Source: Icerya purchasi | Lineage: Eukaryota; Arthropoda; Insecta; Hemiptera; Monophlebidae | Direction of reading: 5' to 3' | Assembly: GCA_039619475.1 (NCBI GenBank) | Contig: CM077115.1 | Coordinates: forward strand, 310,882,734-310,946,733 | DNA length: 64,000 nt | Shown: piece by piece, positions 46,276 through 59,800 of the stretch | How the letters are laid out: every line of letters starts with the position of its first letter | Position numbering within the stretch: position 1 is the first letter of the stretch | The notes under the pieces: model-generated | Told to the model about the DNA's origin: nothing | The model's database searches: none | What the model saw: only the letters and a program-made list of their open reading frames with translations | Translations under genes and position numbers: made by a program

Positions 46276-49132
46276 GTCTTGACATCTCGAATTTGTTTCT
46301 CTTTACATAGCATTTCGCCTATACCCCCGCGTACAGAAGATACTATCCTACTTCCGGTTACCTGTTCCCCGGGTTCGACTTCGAATTTTCTAACCGTTAT
46401 TACTTTTTCGCTGTTTGTTTACAGTTCACATTTTCTCTTCGGATTTGTGTTGCATTTGCTGTGTATCTTGTTTTCAATTTTCCATTTGTGTCTTTGCTAC
46501 TTATATATAAAAGGTAAGTTGTTACCGTGAAAATTTTATAAGTTTAATAATAATTCAAAATCATTGTATGTGCATAAACATTATATGCTTTACAACAGTT
46601 AAGTTGGTATTAAATTTTAATAAAACATCTTCGCAGCTAATCAAAATGAAGAAAAGAAATCAAGTCGATGTAGACAATGAAGAAGAATTTGAAGTAGATG
46701 AACCTGATGAATTAGTTGAAAATTCGGATGATGATTGGTCACCGGTAAGTTCAGTAAAATATAATTGAATTTCTGTTACTAAACTAATTTGAAGGAAAAA
46801 TGAAATGTAGTTTGTATATCGTGTATGGGTTTTCACATTAAAAAGTTATATTTAATTTTAATTAGCAAAAATCAGCCGGAAAAAGAGCGTCAACAGGCAG
46901 AGGTCGTAAACCGAAAAAAGCGAAAAAAGATTCGGATGAAGAGGAATCAGATGATGAAGATGTTGTTAGTAAGAAGAAGAAAACTCCGGTAAAAGGTAAA
47001 CCTATCCCTAAAAAGCCGATGCCAACTAAGAAGAAAGGTAAACCAGTTGAAGAAGAGGAAGACGACGACGAATTAGAAGATGATGAAGAAGAAGAAGAAC
47101 CTGAAGATGAAGAAGACGATGTGGAAGAAGAAGAGGAGGAAGAAGAAGAAGAAGGAGCTGACGCTAGTTCCGAAAGAGCGCCTAAAGAATTCAGTGTAAG
47201 TTGTTTATTTTTAAGCTTTTGTTATAAGTTAGTTTAAGTATACATAATTGTAAGGAAAAAAGAAATTTCATGAATTGCATTTAGATGTTTTAACTTACAA
47301 AATTAGCGCAATGTTCTTAAAAATTTAATAGAACCGTACTTCAGGTATCGGCAAATAGGTGTAGGCTTACGAATTTACTATTGGAATGTGATATTTTTTT
47401 ATGAAGTCGACACATTTCAGTTTCACATTGTCGGCATTCTTATGTATTGATTAGTTATTTAAATTAATCGAATGATATAGCGTCAGTTACGAGTAACCCG
47501 TTGAATTTAGAATATCGTTAGATTTTATAAATATTTTTCTGCTGTAAACCGCACTATATTATAAATGTAAACAATTTTAAAATGACCATCAACATTCGGT
47601 TACTGATGTTATATTTTTTGCTACACGAACGACATATGACATTAAGCAATTCACAGAAATATATAACATTATCTAGATTGTAAAAAAAAAAATAAAAAAA
47701 AGAACCACCGATACATATAAAAACAATAAATATGCGACATATCCATGGATTTATTTTTTACATAGTTATTTATTGGAATTTCAATTTAATAATTAATTGC
47801 AAGCTATGCAGTTCAAAAACGGTGCCGAAAAAGATTATGTCCCACTTCTGCGCGCTAACGTAGTCGCCCGAAGCGCAAAGTTACACCTACTTCGGCACCA
47901 GTTTTGAACATCATAGCTTGCATTTAAACATTATTTATAAAAATTCGGTCGGAAATTGACGTGTTTTTTTTTTATATTATTATCTAGTGGAATTTTATTT
48001 CAAAACAGCTGAACAATTTAATTAGGGAAATCAATTCATATATGTATATAGCTATGTTACTCAATGTAAAAGTTAAACATAGTGCATTATGAAAATGTAA
48101 ATATAAAAAAGAAAAAAAAAAAAGAAAAATCTACCTTTTAATTAACGTTTTGTATATTTTTTATGGGGGAAAAAATACCGCGGTTAATTGTGTGCTGTCT
48201 ATTTTAACTATTTTGAAAAAATACGTTTTTGGAGTTTATTATCTCGGTTATTGGAATAATTTTTATATGTATGTGGAATGTATATTTATGTATATTTTTT
48301 ATTTTTTTTCATATATAGTCCGGTGCTTTCGTTGTCGCGAAAGCCGATTTAGAAGCAGAAGGTGATCCGCCGTTATGGAAAATAGATGGTAAAGCTCTCC
48401 TTCAGAAGTATGTTCCATTTCAACAAGATGGAAAAACCCTTTATAAGAACACATCTGTCGTAAGTAATTTTGTGTTTATACCTTTATAAATGTACATTAA
48501 TTTATGAAGACGAAGTTAGTCGAAGCTTAAACAGTTTCTACTAGTTATTAGTGAATACAGAAATATACAAGTCCGGGTAACAGAGAGTGGAGTTGATTTA
48601 ACTTGCAACGGGTATACTCGATACATATCCATAACTCCCATCTATCGATGAAGAGTGAGTAATTATTCTCGGTACTGTCACAAATTTAGAATGACAGGAA
48701 TTGTTGTTCACATGTAACACAATTACGTAGTTTTGGAATAGAAATGAAAATATACAGCTTGAAAGGTAAACAGTTATTCTGTATAGAAAATTTTATACAA
48801 ACTGAAAGAGAGTCGTGCGAGTGGAGTGCGAGCTTATAAAAGGATTCGTAGAAAAATGTTACTACTTCGAGTGAAATTCATTATTATAAAGTCCGTCATA
48901 TTCGTTTGAATAGTATAAATATATGAATTGTGTAAAGATTAATATAATTTAATTTCAATTCCATTTTGTCGTTCATTATTTCAGCATAATTTTTAAATCC
49001 TATATTATTTTTCAGTATTCCGGCTGGACGCTATCTAATAAGGATCAGTATTATCCGGCATCAGTTACATTCAAACAACAAACACGAAAGGAGCATATTA
49101 TCGAATTTAATAGAAGCGCGCTCCCGAAGTAA
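46276..49132 (+). CDS. Acidic-linker protein with unrecognised C-terminal domain, copy B
   Basis: The exon structure is identical to copy A: 46276-46513 (non-coding), 46637-46744 (ATG at 46646), 46866-47195, 48319-48459 and 49016-49132 (TAA), 228 residues, all phase 0. Differences from copy A are few: Thr to Met in the KKP-PT block, Glu to Val in the acidic run, and Lys to Arg near the end of exon 3. Exons 1, 2 and 4 encode identical protein, and the three base changes in exon 5 are all silent, which suggests selection on the C-terminal domain. Intron 3 is 1.12 kb, against 3.95 kb in A. Both copies look able to make protein. Confidence 0.85.
47799..47921. repeat. 123-bp palindromic element, copy in B
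   Basis: This has the same sequence and length as 32093-32215. To its left the two gene copies share little, and to its right they are almost identical up to and beyond exon 4. Confidence 0.8.
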
Positions 49133-49805
49133 TTTTAAAAATCGTAATAAGTGACCGCGAACAAAGCAGTTGCAGAGTATAATCCTATATTCGTAATTGT
49201 GAAGTAAAAAGCGTTCAGATTAAAAAACCTTTCGGAATCTAGTCGTCTTCGTGGGTTCCGCGGATACTAAGTGAATTTTTAATTTGCTTTCTTTTTACTT
49301 CATAATTGTACATATGTGGGATTATGTTTTGTGAATGCTTTGAACGTTTTTTTTTTTTTTAAATATATACGTACATATAATTTCATTAAATTTTAAAATA
49401 AACGCTTAAAGACATTAAGTTTTTTCATTTAATGAATTAAATCGTTTAGTGTTGATGTGTTTTGACTACATGTTTGGTATTGTTAACTTTTATAAATTTT
49501 TGGTAACCGTAATTTTTATGATTGATCAAGATTTATTTAGTCGTTTTTAGAAAACTTGTAATACTTATTTTGAAATTGGTAAAAGCGCATATTTACCGGG
49601 AAATGAATTAGTCGGATCTTTCGTTAACTATTCTATAACGATATTTTTAGAACGTACGTAATTTCTCATCTCTGTAGTTGTGTTACTTGAAAAAACAATT
49701 TCTTTTTGATATAATAGTTGAAATTTTGAAATATTCCTTTAGCGAATATTTTTAAAATGTGTTGTTACTAGTCCGGTTTATTACCGCGTGTTAACATCGC
49801 CGCAT

Positions 49806-51379
49806 TTATGTGCCGAGTAATTTTAGAGTAAAACAATTCTACCCGCGGAATGAATACATTCAAATGTTAAATAATGCTGATAAATGTAGTATTTCAATTT
49901 TATCGAAGTATATCTGAAATAATGAATAATTCCTGGAAAATCATAAATTGGGGGCACTTTGAATATGAGTACACTACGTTCCTCGCACACATACACGGAG
50001 AAATATGTGAAGTAAACTTTTTTACTCGTTTTCAAAATCATATCTAAAAGTTTTTTTTTTTTTTTATTTATCAACGTGCTTTCGTTTTAGTAATTTTTAA
50101 AACAATAAAACATTTTTTTCTTTGTGTAATTACACGATTTAAAAAGCAAAAACTGCGCTCATAAAAGAATAACGCATTTTTGGCACAAGTTAGGAACTGT
50201 TCAGTTGTATATCTTACATTCAATTTCACTTGTGCTGAAATGGATTAGAGAAATACTCGAAAGAACCAGAGATCTATCGAAAGGAAAAGACAAGTTAAAT
50301 TATTACAAGTGATGATAAGAAAATTTAAGTTTCTGTGATCCGTATCAATTCGTTAAATTTGGAGTTGCTTTATTTTATACGATTTTAAAAAAGCTAAACT
50401 GAACATCAACTAATAGATATAAGTTGGTCAAATATTTAATACTAACATTATTCAGATTACTGTACACAGATCATTTTTTGTAATAAAAGTTTATTTGTAT
50501 GAATTTATGTAAAATACCGTAAATTTATGATCCTAATTTGTAAAAACTAGACACACACTTTTTTTTTTTGTTAATAAAGGTTTTCCAGTTTCATATGTAA
50601 TGTTTAGTAAAAAACTTAATCGAAGAGTATTAAACAGTTCCGGGGTACTGCTGTATTATACTTATAGACTGTTAAATCGCTAGCACCAATATATTTCCAT
50701 TGGTTTCGACTATGATAACTTTGATAAGTTTTTAATTGAGTGAATCATTCTTGAGGAAAACTTAATGTTTTACTCTTAGTCAATTTATTAATTTTTAATT
50801 ACGTAATTCGAGAAAGCAGAAAATTAGTTTTCTAGTCTGCTGGTTATGGTTTCAGTGAAAATAATTTTAAACTCGTGATTTTGTTAATTTATTTATACTA
50901 AGATTTGCATTACTAAAAAATCTGCATAGTAAAGTTTTTGAATTGTTCAATGGAATTCTCCGGTATGTTACGGGTGTTTACGTTTAGGATCTGTAGTTAA
51001 ACATTTTTGCAAGAGAAATTTGTATTACATTACCCGCTTCAATAGTTCTCGCTGATTTTATTTTTATCAATTATATGACAATTATAAATTTTTGATTTTG
51101 AATTTATCTTTATATATATATATATATATATATATGTATTATCTTAGCATTATGGTTTCATATGGGTTAAAACAGCAATCACAAAATATTTATGAGCAAT
51201 TCTGTTATTTGTGAACTTATACAGATTTACTTTGGCAATTGAGAAAAAGAATCTTAATACGAAGTCCGTCTCGTGGCACAGGAGAAACAAGTTCAGGCAA
51301 GAACGAAGTTCAATGCACTGAGTATTCCGTATGTTAACTTAAAGATAACTACAGTTTACATGTACATAATACTAAGTTC
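49806..51379. other. No gene recognised
   Basis: AT-rich spacer with a TA run near 51108-51135. Open frames such as 49823-50074 carry no recognised motif. Confidence 0.5.
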
Positions 51380-52300
51380 AAAACAAAGTAATCCGATTTT
51401 TCGCGCCGAAAAGAGAAAGATGTAATTTTTCACGGTTTTTTGAACCTTTCACGAACTTCAAAAGTTTCGTTCCTGATAAATAACGATTTTTTCATCACTA
51501 TATCACATACCGGGGGAAAACATTTGTATTTAACAAAAATTTCGAGCATTCGGCGACTCGAGGCTTAGTTTTTAAGTTGAAAACTCGAATGCTCCAAACT
51601 AGAGAAATATACGGGTATGCGCATGTTTTTAACTTGGTTCAAAATTTTTAATTATAATACTCGCGTCACAAAGGGGGTGGGGACGTCACTTTTAGCGCAT
51701 TTTTGAACTTTTCGCCAACTTTAAAAATTTCGTTAAGGAAATGAAATACGCGGGTTCGTTCTCGACAAACAGCGATCTTTCTATCAATATATCACACGCA
51801 CAAAAAAAATATTTTTTTTCAAAACTCGAGCTTTTGGCGTACTGAAGGACTAAATATAAAGTTGTAAGCTCGGCTATAATTTCTCTATAAAATGGTGCTA
51901 CATGCATTTACATGGACATCCTTTTTTTTTTTGCTGATTTTGGCGAGGAGAAAAAAATACTTTTTAACTATAATTTTTTGATTTTATGAAAGAGCTGCGT
52001 TTTGTTTTATATTTTGAATTTCATTTTAAAAGAGTTATCTGTTGATGAATTATGAATTTTTTAAGTATGATTTTTGAGGTCGCTTTAAATTCCATATATC
52101 GACAATTTTTTGGGGGTTTTTGCCGCTCATGATAATCGATTAGCTTAAAGTTGTAAACTGCTATAGACAGAAGTTTAATTGTAGATTATAATCCAATTTT
52201 GAAGTTTGTAAGTTAAACCGTTCTCGAGCTAAATGCATATTTTAATTGAATTTTTTTGTTGTTTCTGAACTATCTTATCAGGATTTCGTACATTAGTACC
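51380..52300 (-). repeat. Dispersed repeat with ~270-bp unit, copy 3
   Basis: Read on the minus strand this matches 9240-9860, with CGAAAGCTC-like, GATATATC-like, TTTGTCG and CCCAAAAA blocks. It ends near 52290 with TACGAAATCC on the minus strand, close to the TACGGAATCC end of copy 2. Confidence 0.7.
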
Positions 52301-53329
52301 TAAGTGACCGAGCTTCGCTGTTTTTTTTTTTTGTTTTTTTTTTACGAATCACATACGATTAAATATGAATATTTTTCGATCACATATGAACTGGTTATTT
52401 AAATTAAAAAATCATGAGCACAATTAGTTTAATATTTTAATAGAAACAATTTGCTATATTTAGTACTTGTTTACAGTTTATCATCATCCAAATCGTTAGA
52501 GCCGTTTTCGAGATAAGCGAAATAAATTTATATACACGAATTGCTCGTTTAAAGTTATTAAAATCTGGTTAATCTTATACATATTCACAAAACATAAAAT
52601 ATTTTAAATAAAACTATATTTATGAATTTAAAGCCTCTTTCCGTATAAATTTGCTTTTCAATACTGAACGCAACAAAAATGTAGAGGCCCTTCGAATTCG
52701 TTTTCCGGATGGTTCGAAAATGTTTTCAATGACTGCACACGTTGATTTTTATGAAGATATTTCTATACGCTTTTTATTAGAAAAATTAAATTTTAGGTAT
52801 ATGGGGCGTCAGCTTTATCTATCGGTTTATTCGTTATAAAAACAAAAAGCGTGTCTTATAATTTTACCTGTGATCAGCTGTTTTCCAACAAATTTGGAAA
52901 AAATTTCCGACTAAACCATTGCAAAATGTAATAAGGGTATACTGCACATAAGGGGGTGCACAACATATTCTCAGTAATTCACTTTCACAAACAAATATAT
53001 AAATACGTAAAACATTTAATATCTATATAAATAGGGAAAGACAAAACATTTCAGTGCCTTTTTTTCCTTTATTTATTAACCGATTTTCTTTTTCTTTTTT
53101 CGTTTAGTAGCTATTAAAAAACATTTTTTACTTCTTTTCAATATTTATTTTCTTTTTATTTTACAAAATATTGATTTATAAAAAAATATTTTTTCTTTTA
53201 AATTAAATAATTATAATTAATTAATTGTTTGCCCAAATGATTTTTCTCTCAGGACCTTTTTGTTCATTTTAACGAGTTTTATAGCGTAAAACAAATTTCC
53301 TGAATTTTCAGAACACCCTCTATATACAT
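52301..53329. other. No gene recognised
   Basis: AT-rich sequence. A 62-codon plus-strand frame (52651-52839) starts with charged residues but has no known family match. Confidence 0.5.
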
Positions 53330-53690
53330 ATCTCTATAAATTACAACGTAATTCTTAGGCTACCCCCCATTAGAAAAAATGTCTCAATTTATGTAACGTT
53401 TGTTATATTTTATAGGATTTTTGTTATTGTTATTTAAAAAATGTCACAATTTCATGTAATGAAATATGTAACGAAAAAATGAAAAGAAGGCTAAATGTTA
53501 AAACAGGATTTTTGTGGTTATGTTATATTTTTTTTTGTGTTGATGGCAGTAAGAATTACGTTGTAAATTTTGATCATTTTATACAAAGTATAGAAGAGAA
53601 AGAGACAAAAATGAAAGCAAGAGAGGTCAACGGGCACAGCCTCTTCTGAGGCCAAAATGCCCGAGTTATATATATATCATATATCTATAT
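53330..53690 (+). repeat. Dispersed repeat bounded by TA tracts, copy 1
   Basis: This runs from AATTACAACGTAATTC (about 53340) to GCCCGAGTTATATATA (about 53680), next to short TATA tracts on both sides. It matches the reverse complement of 62730-62980, including ATACAAAGTATAGAAGAGAA-like and GGCTACC blocks. Confidence 0.7.
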
Positions 53691-54855
53691 CAACATATAA
53701 AAATCTTCCAATAGCAAAATGTCTTTGTCAAATATTAAATGAAATCAGAAATCTCAGCATTCGAATTATAACATTTTTTAAGCAAAGCATAACGTCAGTA
53801 CTGAGTATTGTACAAACATATGGTTTATATTTTTACATCATATATTAATGCTTGCACGAATTAATTTAAAAAATAGAAAACTGCGGAAATAAAAAAGTAA
53901 AATTTTATTAAAGGTAATTTTACACCACATAAAATTTAAGAGATTCTGTGACCAGACTCTGTATTGTGCATCAAAAAATATGAAGATAATTTGTTTTTAA
54001 CGATGTCAATTACGGAATATTATTTTAATGGAAAGTTTGTTTTTAGTAATTGTTTCATAATTGAAATACTGCTCGATCGGTAACCGCTTCCGAAATGATT
54101 CCTATAAATAACCGAATTATTATAATGTTTTTAAAATTTATAAAGAAATAATAATAATACTATAGTTCAGGATAAACAGTAGTAAGCAAAATACCGTAAA
54201 AAAAAAAAAAAAAGATAGATCGTTAAAGTACGTAAATCATTACTATTGTTTAAAATAATTCTGTACACTTATTCTAAAAATTGAATACATTCGGATATTT
54301 ATTCGAGAATTTTTTTGGTCATTAATTATAAGTATAATTATATGCATGTTTCACTTATGTAATTATTTTTGAACGGTTTTATTACGTTATTTTATTTAGT
54401 AAATTATTTTTTTGCTTTTGGAAATAATTTCTAAATACACCGAACGCGATTATTTTAAATTTATTTTTATGTGTATTTTTAATCAGCTGTTGCTATTCAC
54501 ACTATAAGAAAACTCGATTATTCTTTTCACTTTTTTGAAAATTAATTTAAAGTAGTTCTACAAAAAAAAATTCGTCCTTTTCGTTGTCCTTATCTGTACA
54601 CATAGACCATAATAGGTAGACTAACCATTCGCGAACTTAATATTTGCGAAGAAAGTTTGGAATGACCCTCTCGAGAATGTTAAAGGTTTATTGCACGTAT
54701 TAATCACGGAGTACAAAACCAGTGGAAGCGAGGAACATACAAGACGTAAGAAAAGGATGGAGAGATAGGCAACATGCGCAAGGTATGTTGCTTATAGTTG
54801 CCTATCTGCATGCGTAGTTATGTCAGTGGAATTGGTAAGAACAACATTCGTCTTT
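53691..54855. other. No gene recognised; one hairpin
   Basis: AT-rich spacer. A perfect 11-bp stem AGATAGGCAAC lies at 54763-54773, with its complement at 54797-54807. Confidence 0.5.
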
Positions 54856-56811
54856 TTTCTTTTTTTTTTTTTTTTTTATTTAAGAAGGGGTACTAAACCA
54901 CTCGCTGCATGTAACTACCTAGGTTATCGCAGTGAGTGGACCCACGTTTAAAACAGACTCCTTAGCTCGCTAGCCTGAACGAAAGTCATAAGATTGTTCA
55001 AAGCAGTAGGAGTATTTGAGAGGATGTCTTCAATCGATGTGATCTGGCCTCGCCGTAACCCATTTAGACGTGTGCATTTCAGCAAGATATGCGAAACTGA
55101 CGGGTATTCATCGGTAGAACAAAGTGGGCAGGTACTTGGCTTTGGGGCTTGTTTGAGGATATAGTCGTGGGAAAAGGACGTATGTCCCGTTCTCAGGCGA
55201 TTGATTGCCGAAAACACTTTGCGTTCTGTTCCGACTGGAGGCCACCATGGCTCCGTCGTAGGCTTCAGTTCCCTGAGGAAGGTCGACTGAGACATCCAGT
55301 CATGACTCCACTGTGCGAAGACTGTATCTGACAGGAAACCTCTTAAAGATAATGGACCAAAAGCAAATAGCGGTATTGGGCACATCATGAATGACCGAGC
55401 GACCAGGTCAACCCGCTCATTTCCCGGAACACCGGCATGACTGGGGACCCATAAAAAAACAACTCGGCATCCCCTTCGGCTCAGCTGGTATAAGATAGCC
55501 AGGCCTTCTAGGACCATTGGTGATTCCGGATGATCTGACTGCAAAGCACGTATGGACTGCAAGGAATCAGTCACCAGTAAGATTCCGAGCGGTTGGGATC
55601 TCAGTTCTAAGTATGCCTGAAGACAAAACAACAGCATACATTTCGGCTTCCGCAATGGATACAACGTTGTTCAACCGCATGCCCTCTGCGATTCCGTCTA
55701 TTTCGAAAGCGCATGCAGCTGGGGCAGCCTTGGATCCATCAGTGTATGCTTTCGAGAACGTGGTATATTTATTAATATTTAGCGCCCTGTGCCCTCGCAG
55801 TGCCGGTGGGTGATTATTGTCAGTGAGAGTTGTGATAGCTTCTACCTGAAAAGAAGCCCAGGGTGGGGGTAATTTTGAAAAGTCCGTTCTGGGTGTTAAG
55901 TTGGGCTTTATGTTATTTTGCAACAAGATTGCATTGACTTCAGGTAGGTTATCCTTGGGAAAGTCGGGCTCCGTAGTTACGTCGCAATGATTCTCCGCAG
56001 CCCATGAAAGCATATCGCGATAAGTGAAGAACTTTCTGTTGTAAGACAAAGGTGGTATATCAGCTAACGAACATAGGCTTTTAGCTGGAGATGTATGATG
56101 GGCGCCAAGTATCATGCGAATAGCGGCGTTATGGATTGGGTCAAGTGTTTTTAACAGGGAACCACTCGCTGACGAGTACACCTGACTCCCATAATTGATT
56201 TTGCTGAGGACCAGTGCTTTATAAATATTTAAGAGAAACTTTGGTTGAACATTAAATTTGGGATTTGACAAGAACCTGATTACCCTTAAAGACTGAAGGG
56301 ATTTAGTTTTTAAATCAGATATAAAGGGCTTCCACGTGAGGTTGGCGTCCATCAAGATGCCTAGGAAAGTTGCTGTTTTATAAGGAATTGGACTATTGTT
56401 CACTTGTGATGGCGGATTCTGAACAGGACGACCTCTATGGAACACAACATATTGAGACTTCTGAGAGGAGAAATCCAGTCCATTCTTTCCTGACCATTGC
56501 TGCAATCTATAAATTGTATTTTGCAGGATAGACTGGGCCAAGGAACGGATTTTAGATGCCACGGATATGTTTAGATCATCTATATATAGGCGAGCACTTA
56601 CTGGAGGCCTGATGCAGTCAACAATATCGTTTATATAGAGGATAAAAAGGGTAGCACTTAAGGCGGAACCTTGAGGTACTCCGTTCTCTATTGGAACTTT
56701 TCTCGATATCGAGGGGCCAATTCGGATTTGAATCCATCTATCGCTCAGATAGTTGTGAATGTATCGTCCCAGCTTACCGCCCACCCCGACCGCTTTTAAT
56801 TTCCGAAGCAA
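54856..56811 (-). mobile_element. I-like LINE with RNase H, 5'-truncated
   Basis: On the minus strand the element starts inside reverse transcriptase (56811) and runs to a 3' A tract (54879-54856). The reverse transcriptase has ENGVPQGSALSATLF and a catalytic YIDDLNI (about 56580), where YADD is usual. An RNase H domain follows, with AYTDGSKA (about 55740), VTDSLQSI and HAGVPGNERVD, then a C-terminal CPLC...H...C zinc motif (about 55120). A frameshift near 55620 separates the two long frames (56811-55567 and 55664-54948). Reverse transcriptase followed by RNase H is characteristic of the I group and relatives. It is inserted just downstream of a kinase exon. Confidence 0.9.
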
Positions 56812-56898
56812 ATGTTAATTTTTAAGATAATCAATTTATATAAAATAAGAAATTTTAATTGTAAAAATAAAGACGTGATAGCTATCAACGATACATAC

Positions 56899-59800
56899 CA
56901 ATGATTCAAATAATGAAACAGTTCGTATAATTTTTCTCGAGTATCGTATCCTACACTTTTCGGAATTTTTCTGTAATAAGCTTTATAAAATTCTTTATTA
57001 AATCCACCAAATAGTTTGGTCATACCCATTTCAAATTCGTGATGAGCATATAGACAGCCAGGATCGTAAATTACTAAAAAGGAAAAAAAATTTTATATGA
57101 TCAATCACATTTTAGGCCGTTAAAATCGAATATTTATTATAATTTATTTTGAAAGCTCATTCAGTAATATCTAATAACAAACGGAAATTAATAAACCATA
57201 ATTATTAAATAAAGAAAAATAACAATTAAGGGTATCATTACAATATAGGCGATGAGTTTAAATAATCAGGATATCTGAAAAATGAACAATTTTTGAAGAT
57301 TAAATTATCCAGAATATGTATTCCAATTATATTTTAATCATATAGAATTGCTTACGTTTCAGAATTAAATATATAATAATGTTGCCTTTATTTCTTTACA
57401 ATAATTCATGTAATCTTCAAAATTTCTTGCGATATTAGTGTTTTATTAATATTTTGTCAAGAATTCCAGTTACCAGTGGGGCATATTTTTTAAAGTTTAT
57501 TTAACAAATAAATGAATTTTATAAAACGTACTTTTGTATTTATTTTCATTTTTTCAATTTTAAACTTTAAGAATTTATATTTTTTTCATAATTTTGGATT
57601 TTTTTATTTTGATGAAACTATCCATTCCAATGTCTGAGTAAAAATTTATTACTATTCTGACGGAATAAGTATTGTAATACAGGTTGTTTTCACGTGTTTA
57701 AACAGATAAATACTTGCTGTGCATTCCATTTTTTTTTTTTTTTTTCATATAAATTTATTCCATATTTTACTTTTTAAATATCAACATTTTATTTATTTTT
57801 TTCCTCCTTTTAATAATACATGGTACGTATTCAGATCAATTAATAATAAATGGCATGTACATATTTAAGGGGGGATCGTGCTTTAGAAGACCTAAAAAGG
57901 CTCTTTTTTGACAATTTTTTTTTGGAAGAGAAAAAACAACTGAGCCCTGCGAACTCTGGGGTATATTTTCTTGCGTATTTGAAGTGTAAATAATTTTTAT
58001 TAAGTAGATATAATAATAAATTGCAGAGCAATGAGTCTTTTCCTAGAACGTCTTCTTACTGTAGTTCGCAATTGGCGGGAAAGACGCAGTTCGCAATTCT
58101 TGTCAGAAATATAAAAACCAAATAAATTTTCAATTATTACACTTTTTTTTCTGTGTGAACCAAAAAAAAGTTAAAATAATTGAGAAATTGTGACTTTTTC
58201 AGGTTTGAAAAAAAAGTGCTTTTTCAACAAAAAAAAAAAGTTATTTTATGTTGCGTAAAAGATCTCTAAAAATACTTTTTAACAATTTTGTCGGTTCATA
58301 TAGAAGAAAATTCAATACTGAAGAGAATAAATTTTAGTTCAAGTGTCATTAGGTTGTTTAGTTCTTTAGCTATCGTGGCTGCCAATTCAGAAAAATCGAA
58401 AAAATGAAAACTTGAGAAAACGAGTTTTAAAGTTTTTCCATAAGAGAAAATATAAATCTTCGTTTCTTACGCTAATGATCGGCTAATCAGCTATTTCTGG
58501 TTCCCATAGGGTAGTCCTGCTTCCTCAAATAACTCATTCTGACGCATTTGTTCGAGTCTACAAGCCGTACGGGCCCCATTGGTGCTGAGTGACCGGCGCC
58601 TATTTTCTCTTTCGATTCGTTGCGCGTCGGCGGTATCAGCAAACATTTTGCATTGCTGGCCAATATTCACAACCGCACAGTATTCAAAATCACTGAATAT
58701 CCTTCGTTGAACATGCCTGCAGCCAAGTAGGCAGCTATTTCAACGACTTTTTGGACGGAATGCAAGTGCTTCGGATTGATGCGCCAGACCATTGAATTGA
58801 ACGACTCGTTTGAATTTTGCGTGTGGTCGTCTAAACATCTCGTTAAAAGTTTGTTATTTGATAGTTCGAATGTGCTTCTCAATTTTTTCGTCAATCAATC
58901 GAGCAGGATGCTCAAAAGACCGTAATTGATTGGTGCATTCAGCTTTGCGCCATTCACACCAACTATCGATTATGGTTGGACAGTTTTCGTGTCGAGGAGA
59001 CTTGTATGTGGAGCAATAATGATCTAGCATTGCTATCACAGCTATTTTCATTTCTTGGACAGAGTCAGGTCGTCACGATAGCCTAGTTGCTAGAGCGCTT
59101 GACTTCCATTACGGAGGTCACGGGTTCGATCCCGAGCAACGACAGAACTTATTACAAGAATTAAATAAATAATCGCTAATAATCACGTGGAAGGCAATGG
59201 CAAACCACCACGTACAACATCATATGCGCGCTAGGTCAGTACACATCAGACATACACGGGACTGCACTTGTAGCGCGATAACAAGCGACTACAATCAGTT
59301 CCCAATGAAGTCTTGCGCGTGTATACATTCGTACTGCATATAACAATTGCCTAGTTACACTACCTATATCTATACAGCTGAGATGTACGAATAGGTAGTC
59401 GTCGACGCTCAGTCGCACCGACAAGGCTAAGCCTTTAGATCAAAGAAAGAAGGACAGAATCAATATTTCTTCTAATTTCAAAACCATAATAAATTGTTAA
59501 CTTTTTTATGATATGTTCCGTTAGCCGTTTTTTACCACCGAGCTTCTCAGAAACACGTGCACAGACAACTGTTATCACGAAGTAGAAGATAGAAGGGGGG
59601 GCACCTGAGCTTGGCTGACAAAAGCTCAAAGTAGAAACACGTGCAGAGATAACTGTTCTAACGGAGTAGAGGAAGCAAGGTCAGAAAGAGCGCCCGAGCC
59701 TGATTGAATGCACTACACCTGCTCAACAACGCTCCTTTTTATTCAACTTCGTATCTCCAAAAGTACTTCGAATTGACATTTGTAACTTTGTGAATATATG

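Larger units (their letters stand above)
46076..49805 (+). repeat. Segmental duplication, copy B
   Basis: This is homologous to 27548-34750 in the same orientation, so the copies are direct repeats about 18.5 kb apart. It lacks most of copy A's intron 3 and about 550 bases of intron 4. Confidence 0.85.

Noticed and set aside
52651..52839. 62-codon frame beginning with charged residues
   Set aside because: There is no known motif, no splice partner and no second copy; it is too short to support.
59068..59145. A true tRNA gene at the SINE heads
   Set aside because: Both heads are followed by the same 300-base body and flanked by target duplications, and the cloverleaf is imperfect. They are SINE promoters, not tRNA genes.
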